Source of the DNA: CBDCFL01 sp965216135
Lineage (GTDB): Bacteria; Pseudomonadota; Alphaproteobacteria; Rhodobacterales; Rhodobacteraceae
DNA length: 64,000 nucleotides
Reading direction: 5' to 3'
NCBI GenBank assembly: GCA_965216135.1
Contig: CBDCFL010000017.1
Location: forward strand, 1 to 64,000
Shown here: positions 27,892 to 36,306 of the stretch, one piece after another
Layout: each line of letters begins with the position of its first letter
How positions within the stretch are numbered: the first letter of the stretch is position 1
Program-made: the position numbers and the translations under genes
The notes under the pieces: generated by a model
What the model was told of the DNA's origin: nothing
What the model saw: only the letters and a program-made list of their open reading frames with translations
Databases searched by the model: none

Positions 27892-28120
27892 ATGGAACAA
27901 GGGCAGTCCTGGCGTGGATGGGATGCCAAGGATTACCTGCGTGAGAATTGGCCAAGCATTCGGTCTCGACTGCTCGGGGGAACCTACCAACCGCAACCGG
28001 TCAAGCGGGTTGAAATACCCAAGCCGGATGGCGGGATCAGAAAGCTCGGCGTGCCTTGCGTCGTCGACAGGCTGATCCAGTAAGCTCTGCTGCAGGTTCT
28101 CCAGTTGCGGCCACCGCCTG
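27892..28120 (+). pseudogene. group II intron reverse transcriptase fragment
   Basis: Reads DAKDYLRENWPSIRSRLLGG, YQPQPVKRVEIPKPDGGIRK and LGVPCVVDRLIQ, then a stop where Gln is expected, then ALLQVLQ. This is the RT-0/RT-1 block of group II intron proteins, with CAA changed to TAA. No intron RNA domains V/VI were recognised. Confidence 0.8.
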
Positions 28121-28339
28121 ATCCTGCGCCGGCGTGAGGCGTCCGTTTGTCACGCGTTGCAGCCAAAGCTACGGGAGAGGTACGTCTTGATCACCACCAA
28201 GTCGACATTCTCGGGCGTGCCGCAGAGCATTTTGGCTCATGAAGAGCGCCTTTCGCACCGTCGCCGACGCTCAGTCAAGTCAGGAAAACCGAAATGACCC
28301 AAACTGCTGTCCGATTGCCGGTTCATATGGGGAATGCCG

Positions 28340-28682
28340 GTTCAGAACTCCGCAGACCGCGCAAGCTTGGAAACAGCGGCCGAATTGCTCCGCATACATA
28401 GACCGAAAGATCCGGCTGAACGTGTCATGCGACTGAATGCCGTGCGGCAAGCTCAGGAACTTCTTGAGAAACCTTTCCTTGGCCTTGCCGAATGCCTCCA
28501 TGTCCACGCAGCCCTCCGCCCCGCACTGCATGGCGCACAAGGCGATCATCAGGACCTCCAGCAGCAGATGCCGGGTCGGGTTGCCGGTGCGCGGGTCACG
28601 AAGATCAGCAAAACACTCCGCAAAACCACCCATAGCGACTTCTCCACGCTGAACACACGATATCCAGCGTGTAGAATCCAAA
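28340..28682 (-). pseudogene. ISAs1-family transposase 5' fragment with its terminal region
   Basis: From 28633 on the minus strand: MGGFAECFADLRDPRTGNP, LLLEVLMIALCAMQCGAEGC, DMEAFGKAKERFLKKFLSLP and GIQSHDTFSRIFR, the N-terminal block of ISAs1 (H-repeat) transposases; the catalytic part is absent. The ~50 bp upstream (28630-28682) contains CACGCTG/CAGCGTG arms and recurs at 30240-30292. Confidence 0.82.
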
Positions 28683-28690
28683 ATCGAGTC

Positions 28691-28880
28691 AGATGCAAGA
28701 GCCTTGTTCCAGCCCATCTTGGACCGGCAGGCTCAAACGCGGTTCTCCTGCGAACATTGTGTCAAGTTCCATGCCGCATACGAACATTATTCTCGCAAAA
28801 CATCGCATATTTGATATTGACCGTTCAAATTCTGGGCGTAGGATAAAACCCAGACGTATTTTGTACGGGGCATTCCGATT
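28691..28880 (+). promoter_or_regulatory. shared leader copy B upstream of the VOC gene
   Basis: Same module as copies A, C and D: AGATG (28691) and GAGCCTTGTTCC, distal CGAACATTGTGTCAA, proximal ACGAACATTATTCTCGC, -35 TTGACC (28817-28822), 16-bp spacer, -10 TAGGAT (28839-28844). Transcription would start ~45 bp before the VOC start codon, which is preceded by a strong AAAGGAGG site. Confidence 0.85.
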
Positions 28881-28895
28881 GAAAGGAGGACGGCC

Positions 28896-29303
28896 ATGGT
28901 GACGGACGGTGGGAACTTTTGCCTGTTGCACACTAAGCTCAATGTCAAGGACCTGGACAGGTCCATCGACTTCTACACCCGGCACTTAAGGATGCAGGTG
29001 CTGCGCAAGGTGGACTTCTCGGAAGGCCGCTTCACGCTGGCCTTCGTCGGCTACGGCGACTTAGCCCGCAACACGGTGGTCCTGCTCAGACACAACTGGG
29101 ACCAGGTCGAGCCTTACGAGGTGGGCAACGGGTTCGGCCACCTGGCCATCGGCGTCCCCGATATCTACGGGGCCTGCAAGCAGATGGAAAAGGAAGGGTT
29201 GAGCATCCTGCAGCAGCCGGGCCCTTGGAAGCACGGCACCACGGTGATGGCCTTCATCGAGGACCCGGACGGCTACAAGGTCGAGTTGGTCGAGCGCAAA
29301 TGA
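28896..29303 (+). CDS. VOC-superfamily protein (glyoxalase I-like)
   Basis: 135 residues. LLHTKLNVKDLDRSIDFYTR, FGHLAIGVPDIYGACKQMEK and FIEDPDGYKVELVER are the two beta-alpha-beta-beta-beta modules of the glyoxalase/lactoylglutathione lyase family, with metal ligands His (LLHTK), His (GHLAIG) and Glu (VELVE). It could be a glyoxalase I or a dioxygenase/epimerase of the same fold. It is single-gene, under leader copy B, with an AAAGGAGG ribosome-binding site. Confidence 0.88.
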   Translation: MVTDGGNFCLLHTKLNVKDLDRSIDFYTRHLRMQVLRKVDFSEGRFTLAFVGYGDLARNTVVLLRHNWDQVEPYEVGNGFGHLAIGVPDIYGACKQMEKEGLSILQQPGPWKHGTTVMAFIEDPDGYKVELVERK

Positions 29304-29599
29304 CGAAGGCCGCGGCCGGTCTCGCCCCACGGCACCTTGCGTTAACCCCGCTCCTCGATGGGCACGAAGTCCCCTCAGACCTTATGGATAAAGGCCACCT
29401 TGAGCGAATGAGACATCTGCACGAAATTTATCACGCCCGCGTTGAGAAACGCGGGATGGGATGAGATGTCCACTACGATGACGCCTGTATGTCGCCCAAG
29501 CACACTTCCTGCAAATCATGGCATCCGGCTTTACGCTACGTCGGAGACCTGCCGTATACAGCTTCTCAATGTAATTGAACTTGACGTAGGTTTGATCAT
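29304..29599. other. spacer without recognised gene
   Basis: Downstream flank of the VOC gene. Short open frames on both strands show no known motif. Confidence 0.4.
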
Positions 29600-29706
29600 T
29601 ATAGGGCACCTCGAAAAATCGTAACTTCGAAAATCCGCCTTCAATGATTTCAAAGACTTACAATTGCAAATTTGCTGAAAATCGGAATTTTTCGAGGTGC
29701 CCTATA
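29600..29706. repeat. 107-bp MITE-like inverted repeat element
   Basis: Near-perfect ~20-bp terminal inverted repeats (TATAGGGCACCTCGAAAAAT and its complement) enclose about 65 bp of AT-rich non-coding DNA. TA dinucleotides flank both sides. The form is that of a miniature inverted-repeat element mobilised by a transposase of an IS elsewhere; no related full element is in the window. Confidence 0.65.
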
Positions 29707-29829
29707 GAAGATGCAATGGATCGGGTCGAAACACCTCATATAGATATCGATTATAGAGTTCAGCCTTTTCGTCGTGCCTTGCGCAAATCCTCGAGAATTT
29801 AGCATGGTCGAATTTAGGAAAATCTTTAC

Positions 29830-29915
29830 TCATGCCAATTCCCGTTTCCAGCACTCGATACACGCTCGCCCGACCAATTCCCAACTCCTTTGCAATAACC
29901 CGCTATCGCGAACGC
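29830..29915 (-). pseudogene. serine resolvase/invertase C-terminal fragment
   Basis: The minus strand reads VIAKELGIGRASVYRVLE, the helix-turn-helix of Hin/Tn3-resolvase-type recombinases, then unrelated sequence. A remnant of a Tn3-like unit. Confidence 0.7.
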
Positions 29916-30004
29916 GAGTAATGCTTTGGCGTCGAAATGCTCGTGGCGCGGGAGCTATCCGGTGATGATATCGGCAAATCTCTTTCCGCCGTGCCTGCCG
30001 TTTC

Positions 30005-30183
30005 GACAACGAAAATGCGCCATGTTCCACTTTCGGCAGATGCTAAGTTTGCAGAAATTCGCCGCCGTCCACTCATCCGTCTTCAACCATTTCAACCAGG
30101 AGCGCAGTCTCTACTCTCGACCAAACTTCAAGCTAAACTGTGCCGTTGCTCTTGCCGAGTGGCGTCAGCTCGGCGCGGCATAA
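30005..30183 (+). pseudogene. IS6-family-like transposase C-terminal fragment
   Basis: MLSLQKFAAVHSSVFNHFNQ, then ERSLYSRPNFKLN and AVALAEWRQLGAA, like the extreme C terminus of IS6-family DDE transposases. The catalytic core is missing. Confidence 0.55.
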
Positions 30184-30235
30184 CGGGCAGTCGTACTGTC
30201 TTGCCCGAGACTGGGTCGCATTTGTCTGACACCAC

Positions 30236-30292
30236 CCCGTAGCGACTTCTCCACGCTGAACACACAATATCCAGCGTGTAGAATCCAAAATT
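30236..30292. repeat. second copy of the ISAs1 terminal segment
   Basis: TAGCGACTTCTCCACGCTGA... continues for ~52 bp nearly identical to 28630-28682 and is followed, as there, by the shared leader. The conserved junction suggests that terminal segment and leader were duplicated together. Confidence 0.7.
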
Positions 30293-30296
30293 CACT

Positions 30297-30450
30297 AGAT
30301 GTAAGAGCCTTGTTCCGGCCAACCTTGGACCGGCAGGCTCAAACGCGGTTTCTCTGCGAACATTCTGTCAAGTGCTATGCCACATACGAACATTATTCTC
30401 GCAATATGTCATATATTTGATATTGACCGTTCAAATTCCGGGTGTAGGGT
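30297..30450 (+). promoter_or_regulatory. shared leader copy C upstream of the oxidase-hyuAB operon
   Basis: AGATG (30297), GAGCCTTGTTCC, distal GCGAACATTCTGTCAA, proximal ACGAACATTATTCTCGC, -35 TTGACC (30423-30428), 16-bp spacer, -10 TAGGGT (30445-30450). Similarity to the other copies ends at the -10, and ~90 bp of unrelated leader precede the oxidase start. Confidence 0.85.
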
Positions 30451-30542
30451 TATGACTGCGATTATCCTTCCCCGTGAAGGAGACTGAGCCGAAGACGTGC
30501 CAACGGTGGCGCGTTTCTGCTAAGGGAGGATAAGGGGAGAAC

Positions 30543-31715
30543 ATGGTTTCCAACTACGATGTCATCGTTGTCGGCGCCGGCGTCACCGGGTCGAGCGTTG
30601 CCTACTGGCTGAAGAAGAAGGGAGTCGGCAGCGTCCTCCTTTTGGAAAAGGGGGCCGGCCCGGCCTGTTCCAACACTGGGAAAAGCGCCGCCGTCTTGCG
30701 CACCTTCTACAGTATCCCGCTGATGGCGCGCATCGCTAAGGCGTCGGTGGATCTGTTTGCCTCTCTGGCCGACGAGTTGGGCCGCGACGGCGGCTTTCGT
30801 CAGACCGGGTATACCCAACTTATCCCCCCCGACTGGGCGGAGATCGCCGCCGAAAAGTCGGTGATGCACCGGTCCTTGGGCATCGACATCAGCCTCTCCG
30901 ATCCCCACGACTTCGCCCGCGACCATCCTTGGCTCAACCCCGACGGTGTCGGCGTCGTCGTCTACGAGCCCAATAGCGGTTATGCGGATCCGGTGCAGAC
31001 CACCGAGGCCTTCGCCGACGCCTTCGTCGCCGCCGGCGGCGAGGCGCGCTATCGGACACCGTGCCGGGGTCTGGTTCGCGACGGCGACGGCATCACCGGC
31101 GTCCTCCTCGACGACGGTCCCGTCGGGGCCGGCGCGGTGATCAACGCGGCCGGCCCGTGGGCCAGATACCTAGCCGAATTCGCCGGCCTCGACATGCCCA
31201 TGCGAGCGATGCGCGAGCAGGACACCATCTGGGAGATTCGATCCGGCCGCCCCCTGCCCACGACCCCGGTGTCCAACGCCGTCGACGCCGCCTATCTCAG
31301 GCCTATGGGCGGGTCGCGGTGGCTGATGGGCCGCGGCTATCCCAAGCCCTACGTCGACGTCGACCCCAACAATTACAAGCTCACCGTCGATAACGAGCAG
31401 GCCGTCGACATGTACGATCGTATGGTGAGGCGCATCCCGCCGCTGGAGGGGGCCAAGCTCGTGGCGGGTTATGCCGCCCTTTACGACGTGACGCCGGACT
31501 GGATGCCTTTCGTCGGCCCGCGCTCGGGTGTCGCCGGTTATTACGACTTCTCGGGCGGAAGCGGCCACCTGTTCAAGACCGGGTCCGTCATCGCCCGCGA
31601 GCTCGCCGACTGGATCGTCGACGGCGAGGTCCGGGACGACTTCTGTCAGTTGAGCCACGACCGCGTCGCTGCCGGCAACCTGTTCCAGCAGAGTTTCGGC
31701 GCCAACCGGGGGTGA
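30543..31715 (+). CDS. FAD-dependent oxidoreductase, DadA/sarcosine oxidase type
   Basis: 390 residues of the D-amino-acid oxidase superfamily. VIVVGAGVTGSSVAYWLKKK binds FAD, NTGKSAAVLRTFYS and FRQTGYTQLI fill the N-terminal half, VINAAGPWARYLAEFAG the middle, and TPDWMPFVGPRSGVAGYYDF with SGGSGHLFKTG the C-terminal FAD loop. Expected reaction: oxidative deamination or N-demethylation of an amino acid or secondary amine. AAGGGGAGA precedes the ATG. First gene of the leader-C operon with hyuA and hyuB. Confidence 0.9.
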   Translation: MVSNYDVIVVGAGVTGSSVAYWLKKKGVGSVLLLEKGAGPACSNTGKSAAVLRTFYSIPLMARIAKASVDLFASLADELGRDGGFRQTGYTQLIPPDWAEIAAEKSVMHRSLGIDISLSDPHDFARDHPWLNPDGVGVVVYEPNSGYADPVQTTEAFADAFVAAGGEARYRTPCRGLVRDGDGITGVLLDDGPVGAGAVINAAGPWARYLAEFAGLDMPMRAMREQDTIWEIRSGRPLPTTPVSNAVDAAYLRPMGGSRWLMGRGYPKPYVDVDPNNYKLTVDNEQAVDMYDRMVRRIPPLEGAKLVAGYAALYDVTPDWMPFVGPRSGVAGYYDFSGGSGHLFKTGSVIARELADWIVDGEVRDDFCQLSHDRVAAGNLFQQSFGANRG

Positions 31716-31820
31716 AGGAGAGGCTGTGCCCACCCCACGAAACCAGTGTTTCGACGGCGACATGTGTTCTCCTTTGACGATACCCGCCTGCCGTCGCAGG
31801 ATGAATGACAGGATGGAAGT
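31716..31820. other. spacer in the oxidase-hyuAB operon
   Basis: 105 bp with GAAGGAGAGG directly after the oxidase stop and no promoter-like element. Possibly the trace of a lost small gene, since hyuA and hyuB themselves are tightly coupled. Confidence 0.4.
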
Positions 31821-33965
31821 GTGGCTGAGAACCTACCCGCAACAGACAGGGTCGCCGGCAAGCGGTTCCGCGCTGGCATCGATGTCGGCGGCACCTTCAC
31901 TGACGTAGTGCTGGTCGAGGAAACGACGGGCGAGATCCTCGTCGCCAAGGTGGCGACGGTTCCCGCCGACCCTTCCCAGGGGTGCATAGACGGTATCGAC
32001 AAGGCCCTCGGCGCATTCGCCGTCGATCCGTCGGCGATCATGTTCACCGTCCACGGCACGACCATCGCCACCAACACTATCATCGAGGGCAAGGGTGCCA
32101 AGGCGGCACTCGTGACCTCGGAGGGCTTCCGCGACGTCCTCGAGATCGCCTATCAGACCCGCCCCGCCGCCTACGACGTTTTCTACGACAAGCCCAAGCC
32201 CCTGATCCCCCGCTACCTGTGTCTGGGGGTGCCAGCACGGATGGGACCCGACGGAGAGGAGATCGTGCCCCTGGACGAGGAGGTCCTGCGCCGGAGGGCG
32301 CAGTTCTTCCGCGACCAGGGCGTCGAGGCCATCGCCGTCGCCTTTCTTCATTCCTATCTCAACCCCGCCCACGAAAGCCGGGCCGCCGCCATCCTGGCCG
32401 AGGAATGCCCCGACATCCCGATCATCCTATCCTCCGACGTCTGTCCAGAATACCGCGAATACCCGCGCACCAGCACGACGGTGGTCAATACCGTCCTGGT
32501 GCCGCGGGTCGCCCCCTACTTGCGACGGCTGGAGGACCGGCTGGCGCGACGGGGCGTCAAATCCGGCCTCCACCTCATGACCTCGTCGGGCGGCATCATG
32601 GCCGCCGCCGCCGCCAAGCACCAGCCGATCCACCTCATCGAATCGGGGCCCGCCGCCGGCGTCATCGGCGCTGCCTTCGTCGCCGGCCTTTCGGGTTACG
32701 ACAACCTGCTCGCCCTCGACATCGGGGGGACCACCGCCAAGGTGGCGGTAGTAAACCACGGCCAACCCCGGGTCGCCGACGAGTTCGAGGTCGGGGCCTC
32801 GGCGGTGGCGACGGTGATGGCGGCGCGAGGCAAGGGATATCCGGTCCGCACCCCGGTCATCAGCCTCGTGGAGGTGGGGGCCGGGGGCGGCAGCATCGCC
32901 AGCGTCGATCCCGGCGGGGCGCTGACCGTCGGCCCACAGAGCGCCGGCGCCGATCCCGGCCCCGCCTGCTACGCCAAGGGCGGCGCCGAACCGACCCTGA
33001 CTGACGCAAACCTGGTGCTGGGCCGCATCAACCCCGACTTCTTCCTCGGCGGCGAAGCCAAACTGGATACCGGCCTGGCCGCTACCGCGATGCTCCTCAA
33101 GGTGGCCGAACCCATGAGGCTCGACGTCATCGACGCGGCCCTCGCGGTGATCAACATCGCCAACGCCAGGATGGCCGGCGCTCTTCACTTCATCACAGTG
33201 CAGCAGGGCATTGATCCCCGCGACTACGTGCTGGTCCCCTCGGGCGGTGCCGGCCCCATGCAAGCCGTCGCCATCGCTCGCGCGCTTGGTATCGGAATGG
33301 TCCTGGTGCCGCCGACGCCGGGTGTCAATTCGGCCGTCGGGCTATTGGCTACCGACCTCAAGCACGAGGTCGTGCGCACTTTCATGACGCGGGCCGACAA
33401 AGCCGACCCGGCCCAACTCGAACGGGTCTTCGGCAAGTTGGAGGCGCCGACCCGGGCGCTCTTGCGCGAGGAGGGCGTGCCCGACGACGGCGTCGAGGTG
33501 CGGCGCGAGATCGAGATGTGCTATTTCGGTCAATCCTTCCATTTGCGGATTGCCATGAACATGGGCTTCGACGAAGGAACCGCCGGGGCCATGAGCGCCG
33601 CCTACCATGACCGTCACCAGGAGGTCTACGGCTTCTGCGACCGCAGCGGTTCGACCATGTTCGTAAACCTACGCCTGACCGCCATCGGCAAGATCGAGCG
33701 CCCGCGCCTGCGCGAGCTCCCGGAGGCTTCCGATTCTGCGGACCGCGCCCTGAAAGGGCGGCGCAAGGTCTGTTTTTCGGGTGCCGCAGGCATGCTCGAT
33801 TGCGACCTCTACGACCGCGAGAAGCTGCTCTTCGGGGACCGTTTCGGGGGCCCGGCGATCATCGAGCAGATGGACACCACCACCGTCGTTCCGCCCGGCG
33901 CCGCCGTCGCCGTCGATCGCTACGGTAATCTGAAGATAACGGTGGGAAGCGAGGAAACGTCATGA
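31821..33965 (+). CDS. hyuA: hydantoinase/oxoprolinase A subunit (HyuA)
   Basis: 714 residues, the normal length for HyuA. The N-terminal Hydant_A_N actin-like ATP motif RAGIDVGGTFTDVV is followed by the second nucleotide motif NLLALDIGGTTAKVAVV (~residues 292-310), the Hydantoinase_A GGIMAAAAAKHQP / ESGPAAGVIGA region and a C-terminal domain with DTTTVVPPGA. The start is a GTG at 31821 behind GGATGGAAG. With HyuB it forms an ATP-dependent amidohydrolase or carboxylase acting on cyclic amides (N-methylhydantoin, 5-oxoproline) or aryl ketones. It overlaps hyuB by 4 bp. Confidence 0.93.
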   Translation: MAENLPATDRVAGKRFRAGIDVGGTFTDVVLVEETTGEILVAKVATVPADPSQGCIDGIDKALGAFAVDPSAIMFTVHGTTIATNTIIEGKGAKAALVTSEGFRDVLEIAYQTRPAAYDVFYDKPKPLIPRYLCLGVPARMGPDGEEIVPLDEEVLRRRAQFFRDQGVEAIAVAFLHSYLNPAHESRAAAILAEECPDIPIILSSDVCPEYREYPRTSTTVVNTVLVPRVAPYLRRLEDRLARRGVKSGLHLMTSSGGIMAAAAAKHQPIHLIESGPAAGVIGAAFVAGLSGYDNLLALDIGGTTAKVAVVNHGQPRVADEFEVGASAVATVMAARGKGYPVRTPVISLVEVGAGGGSIASVDPGGALTVGPQSAGADPGPACYAKGGAEPTLTDANLVLGRINPDFFLGGEAKLDTGLAATAMLLKVAEPMRLDVIDAALAVINIANARMAGALHFITVQQGIDPRDYVLVPSGGAGPMQAVAIARALGIGMVLVPPTPGVNSAVGLLATDLKHEVVRTFMTRADKADPAQLERVFGKLEAPTRALLREEGVPDDGVEVRREIEMCYFGQSFHLRIAMNMGFDEGTAGAMSAAYHDRHQEVYGFCDRSGSTMFVNLRLTAIGKIERPRLRELPEASDSADRALKGRRKVCFSGAAGMLDCDLYDREKLLFGDRFGGPAIIEQMDTTTVVPPGAAVAVDRYGNLKITVGSEETS

Positions 33966-35740
33966 CCCAAATGGATAGGACCGCGGGCCAGGGGCTGCAT
34001 CCGGATATGGATCCGGTGACCTTCGAGGTGATTCGCAATGCCTTCCTCAACGTCACCCAGGAAATGGCGCTGACCGTCCGGCGCGCCGCCTACTCGACTA
34101 ACATCAAGACCCGCGCCGATTTCAATTGCTCCCTCTTCGACAACCAACTGCGCTGCGTCGCCCAGGCCTTTCCGACGATGACGCATCTGGTCTCGCTTGC
34201 GACCATCACTCCGGTTTCGGTCCGCGATTTTGGGCTCGACAGGCTGGAAGAGGGCGATGCGATCATCGTCAACGATCCCCACCGCGGGTCCAGCCACCTC
34301 AACGATATATCGCTCATCGCACCGGTGTTCGTCGGCGGCCAGCGCATCGGCTTCGTCTCCAACATGGCCCACCACATCGACGTCGGCGGTTCTTCGCCGG
34401 CCAGCCTGGGTCTCAACAAGGAACTCTTCCAGGAAGGTCTGATCCTGCCGCCGACGCGCATCGCCCGCAACGGCGTAATCGACGACAACGTTCTCAACCT
34501 GATCCTCACCAACATTCGGGCGCCACGCGAGACCGCCGGCGACCTTCGGGCCCAGATGGCGGCCAACGTCGTCGGCTGCCGGCGCCTCGGTGAGTTGGTC
34601 GAGCGGTTCTCCGCGGAGACCCTGGAAACCTTTTGCGACGAGCTGATCGCTTACACCGAGCGGTGGACGGAGCGGGAGATCCGGAAGTTGCCTGAGGGGG
34701 TCTACGAGGTCGAGGGCTATCGCGACGACGACGGATTTACCGACGAGCCCATCCGCCTCGCCCTCAAACTCGAGATTAGGGACGGGTACGTGACCCTCGA
34801 CCCCAGCGGCTCCTCGCCCCAGAGCGTCTCGCCCATGAACTGCACCCGCGCCATGGCTGCGGTCGCGCCCGCCTTCGTCCTCAAATGCCTGGCGGATGAA
34901 AGTCTACCGGCAAACGAGGGGTTCCTGCGACGTATCCGCGTGGTTGGCTCCGACGGTCTAGTCTGCACAGCGGTCAGGCCGGCGGCGGTGGTCGGGGCCT
35001 GGGAGATAGTCTTCCGCATGACGGAGTTGCTGTGGCTGGCCCTGCATCCGGCCATGCCCGACCGGGTGCCGGCGGCGGGCAAGGGTCTGATCGTCAACCT
35101 CGGCTTCGGCGGCCGCGACCCGCGTATCGACGAATACTTCTGTTACATGGAGACCATCGGCGGTGGCAACGGGGCGCGACCGACCAAGGACGGACCCGAT
35201 GGCGTGCAGACCTCCATCCACAATACTGAGAACGCGCCCGTCGAGGAGGTGGAACTCAACTATCCCATTCGCTTCAAGCGCTACGAACTGATCGCTGACA
35301 GTTGCGGCGCTGGCACGTTCCGGGGCGGCCTCGGCATCCGCCGCGATTTCGAATTCCCCTATGCCGACTGCACCTTCACGGTGCTCTCGGACGGCCGCAA
35401 GTTCGCGCCTTGGGGGCTGGCCGGCGGCCATTCGGCGAGACCCGCCCATTTCATCCTCGACCCCGAGGGCGAACACCGGGAGTTGCCTTCAAAGACGACG
35501 GTGGAGGTACCCAGGGGCGGTTGCATCCGGGTGGAAACGCCGGGCGGCGGTGGCTTTGGCGACCCCCACGGCCGCGACCGCGAAGCGGTAGCCCGTGACG
35601 TCCGCGACGGCAAGATCTCGGATAAGTTGGCGCGCCAAGTCTACCGTCTGGCAACGGCGTCCCCGGCAGATGACGGCGGCCGAACTGATGGAGAGTGGCG
35701 ACGGCACAAAGCAGAACGACGAGGGAAAGACGACAGATGA
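33962..35740 (+). CDS. hyuB: hydantoinase B/oxoprolinase subunit (HyuB)
   Basis: 592 residues. DPVTFEVIRNAFLNVTQEM at the N terminus, DFNCSLFDNQLRCVAQAFP, VNDPHRGSSHLNDISLIAPV and MAHHIDVGGSSPASLG (putative metal/active-site region), and ETPGGGGFGDPHGRD near the end are hallmark HyuB motifs. Partner of HyuA through an ATGA overlap. The same overlap type at its own end (35737-35740) leads into a small unrecognised frame. Confidence 0.93.
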   Translation: MTQMDRTAGQGLHPDMDPVTFEVIRNAFLNVTQEMALTVRRAAYSTNIKTRADFNCSLFDNQLRCVAQAFPTMTHLVSLATITPVSVRDFGLDRLEEGDAIIVNDPHRGSSHLNDISLIAPVFVGGQRIGFVSNMAHHIDVGGSSPASLGLNKELFQEGLILPPTRIARNGVIDDNVLNLILTNIRAPRETAGDLRAQMAANVVGCRRLGELVERFSAETLETFCDELIAYTERWTEREIRKLPEGVYEVEGYRDDDGFTDEPIRLALKLEIRDGYVTLDPSGSSPQSVSPMNCTRAMAAVAPAFVLKCLADESLPANEGFLRRIRVVGSDGLVCTAVRPAAVVGAWEIVFRMTELLWLALHPAMPDRVPAAGKGLIVNLGFGGRDPRIDEYFCYMETIGGGNGARPTKDGPDGVQTSIHNTENAPVEEVELNYPIRFKRYELIADSCGAGTFRGGLGIRRDFEFPYADCTFTVLSDGRKFAPWGLAGGHSARPAHFILDPEGEHRELPSKTTVEVPRGGCIRVETPGGGGFGDPHGRDREAVARDVRDGKISDKLARQVYRLATASPADDGGRTDGEWRRHKAERRGKDDR

Positions 35741-35928
35741 CCACATTCTTCAGTCGCGGCCTGTTCAGCTTGTTGTTCCTGGCCCGCGTGCCATGGTGCC
35801 ACCACCCCTTCCGCCACATGATGGCAGCCAAGCCGGTGCCCACCCTCAAGGATGTCTCGATCCTCAAAGGCGTGCCTCTGGGAAGGCTATTGGCGCAAGG
35901 GCCTGACCTCCGAAATCGAAGGCTTTAA
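35737..35928 (+). CDS. small unrecognised reading frame coupled to hyuB
   Basis: 63 residues beginning MTTFFSRGLFSLLFLARVPW, with a hydrophobic stretch at the N terminus and LKDVSILKGVPLGRLL later. No family recognised. The ATGA overlap with hyuB and the missing spacer suggest the 5' part of a former operon gene; a second frame in the same DNA (WEGYWRKGLTSEIEGF) hints at a frameshifted remnant. Confidence 0.35.
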   Translation: MTTFFSRGLFSLLFLARVPWCHHPFRHMMAAKPVPTLKDVSILKGVPLGRLLAQGPDLRNRRL

Positions 35929-36216
35929 GTGCTGGCGTCAAGCGATCGATCCGGCAGGGACGCGGTACCGAGACGGTACGCGTCATTGGTCAACGCCATC
36001 TATTCGACACTAAAGGGGGAAAGCCAGGGCCTCGTCATTCCGCCCCGCGCCCAGTTGGACGAGGCCGCCCTGGTGCAACGCTTCGGCATCAGCTGGACGC
36101 CGGTGCGCGAGGCCATTCGGCGCGTGGTCGCCGACGATCTTGTGGACCTGGTCCCCCATCAGAAAGCCCGCGTCAGCCCCATCCTCTTTGAGGGCGTGCG
36201 ACAGGTCCATGCGTGA
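35929..36216 (+). pseudogene. GntR-family regulator, DNA-binding domain only
   Basis: 95 residues containing YASLVNAIYSTLKG...IPPRAQLDEAALVQRFGISW and TPVREAIRRVVADDLVDLVP, the full GntR winged HTH of the FadR/VanR subfamily. It stops at VRQVHA, where the ligand-binding FCD domain would begin. Either a truncated regulator or a pseudogene; a lone wHTH could still bind DNA but could not sense an effector. Confidence 0.75.
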
Positions 36217-36306
36217 TTACTTCGAATGCCTGCATATGGGAAATGCGATTGAGAATATATCATACTTTGTCTACATTACGGCTTTCCAAACGCGAGAAGG
36301 ATTGCA

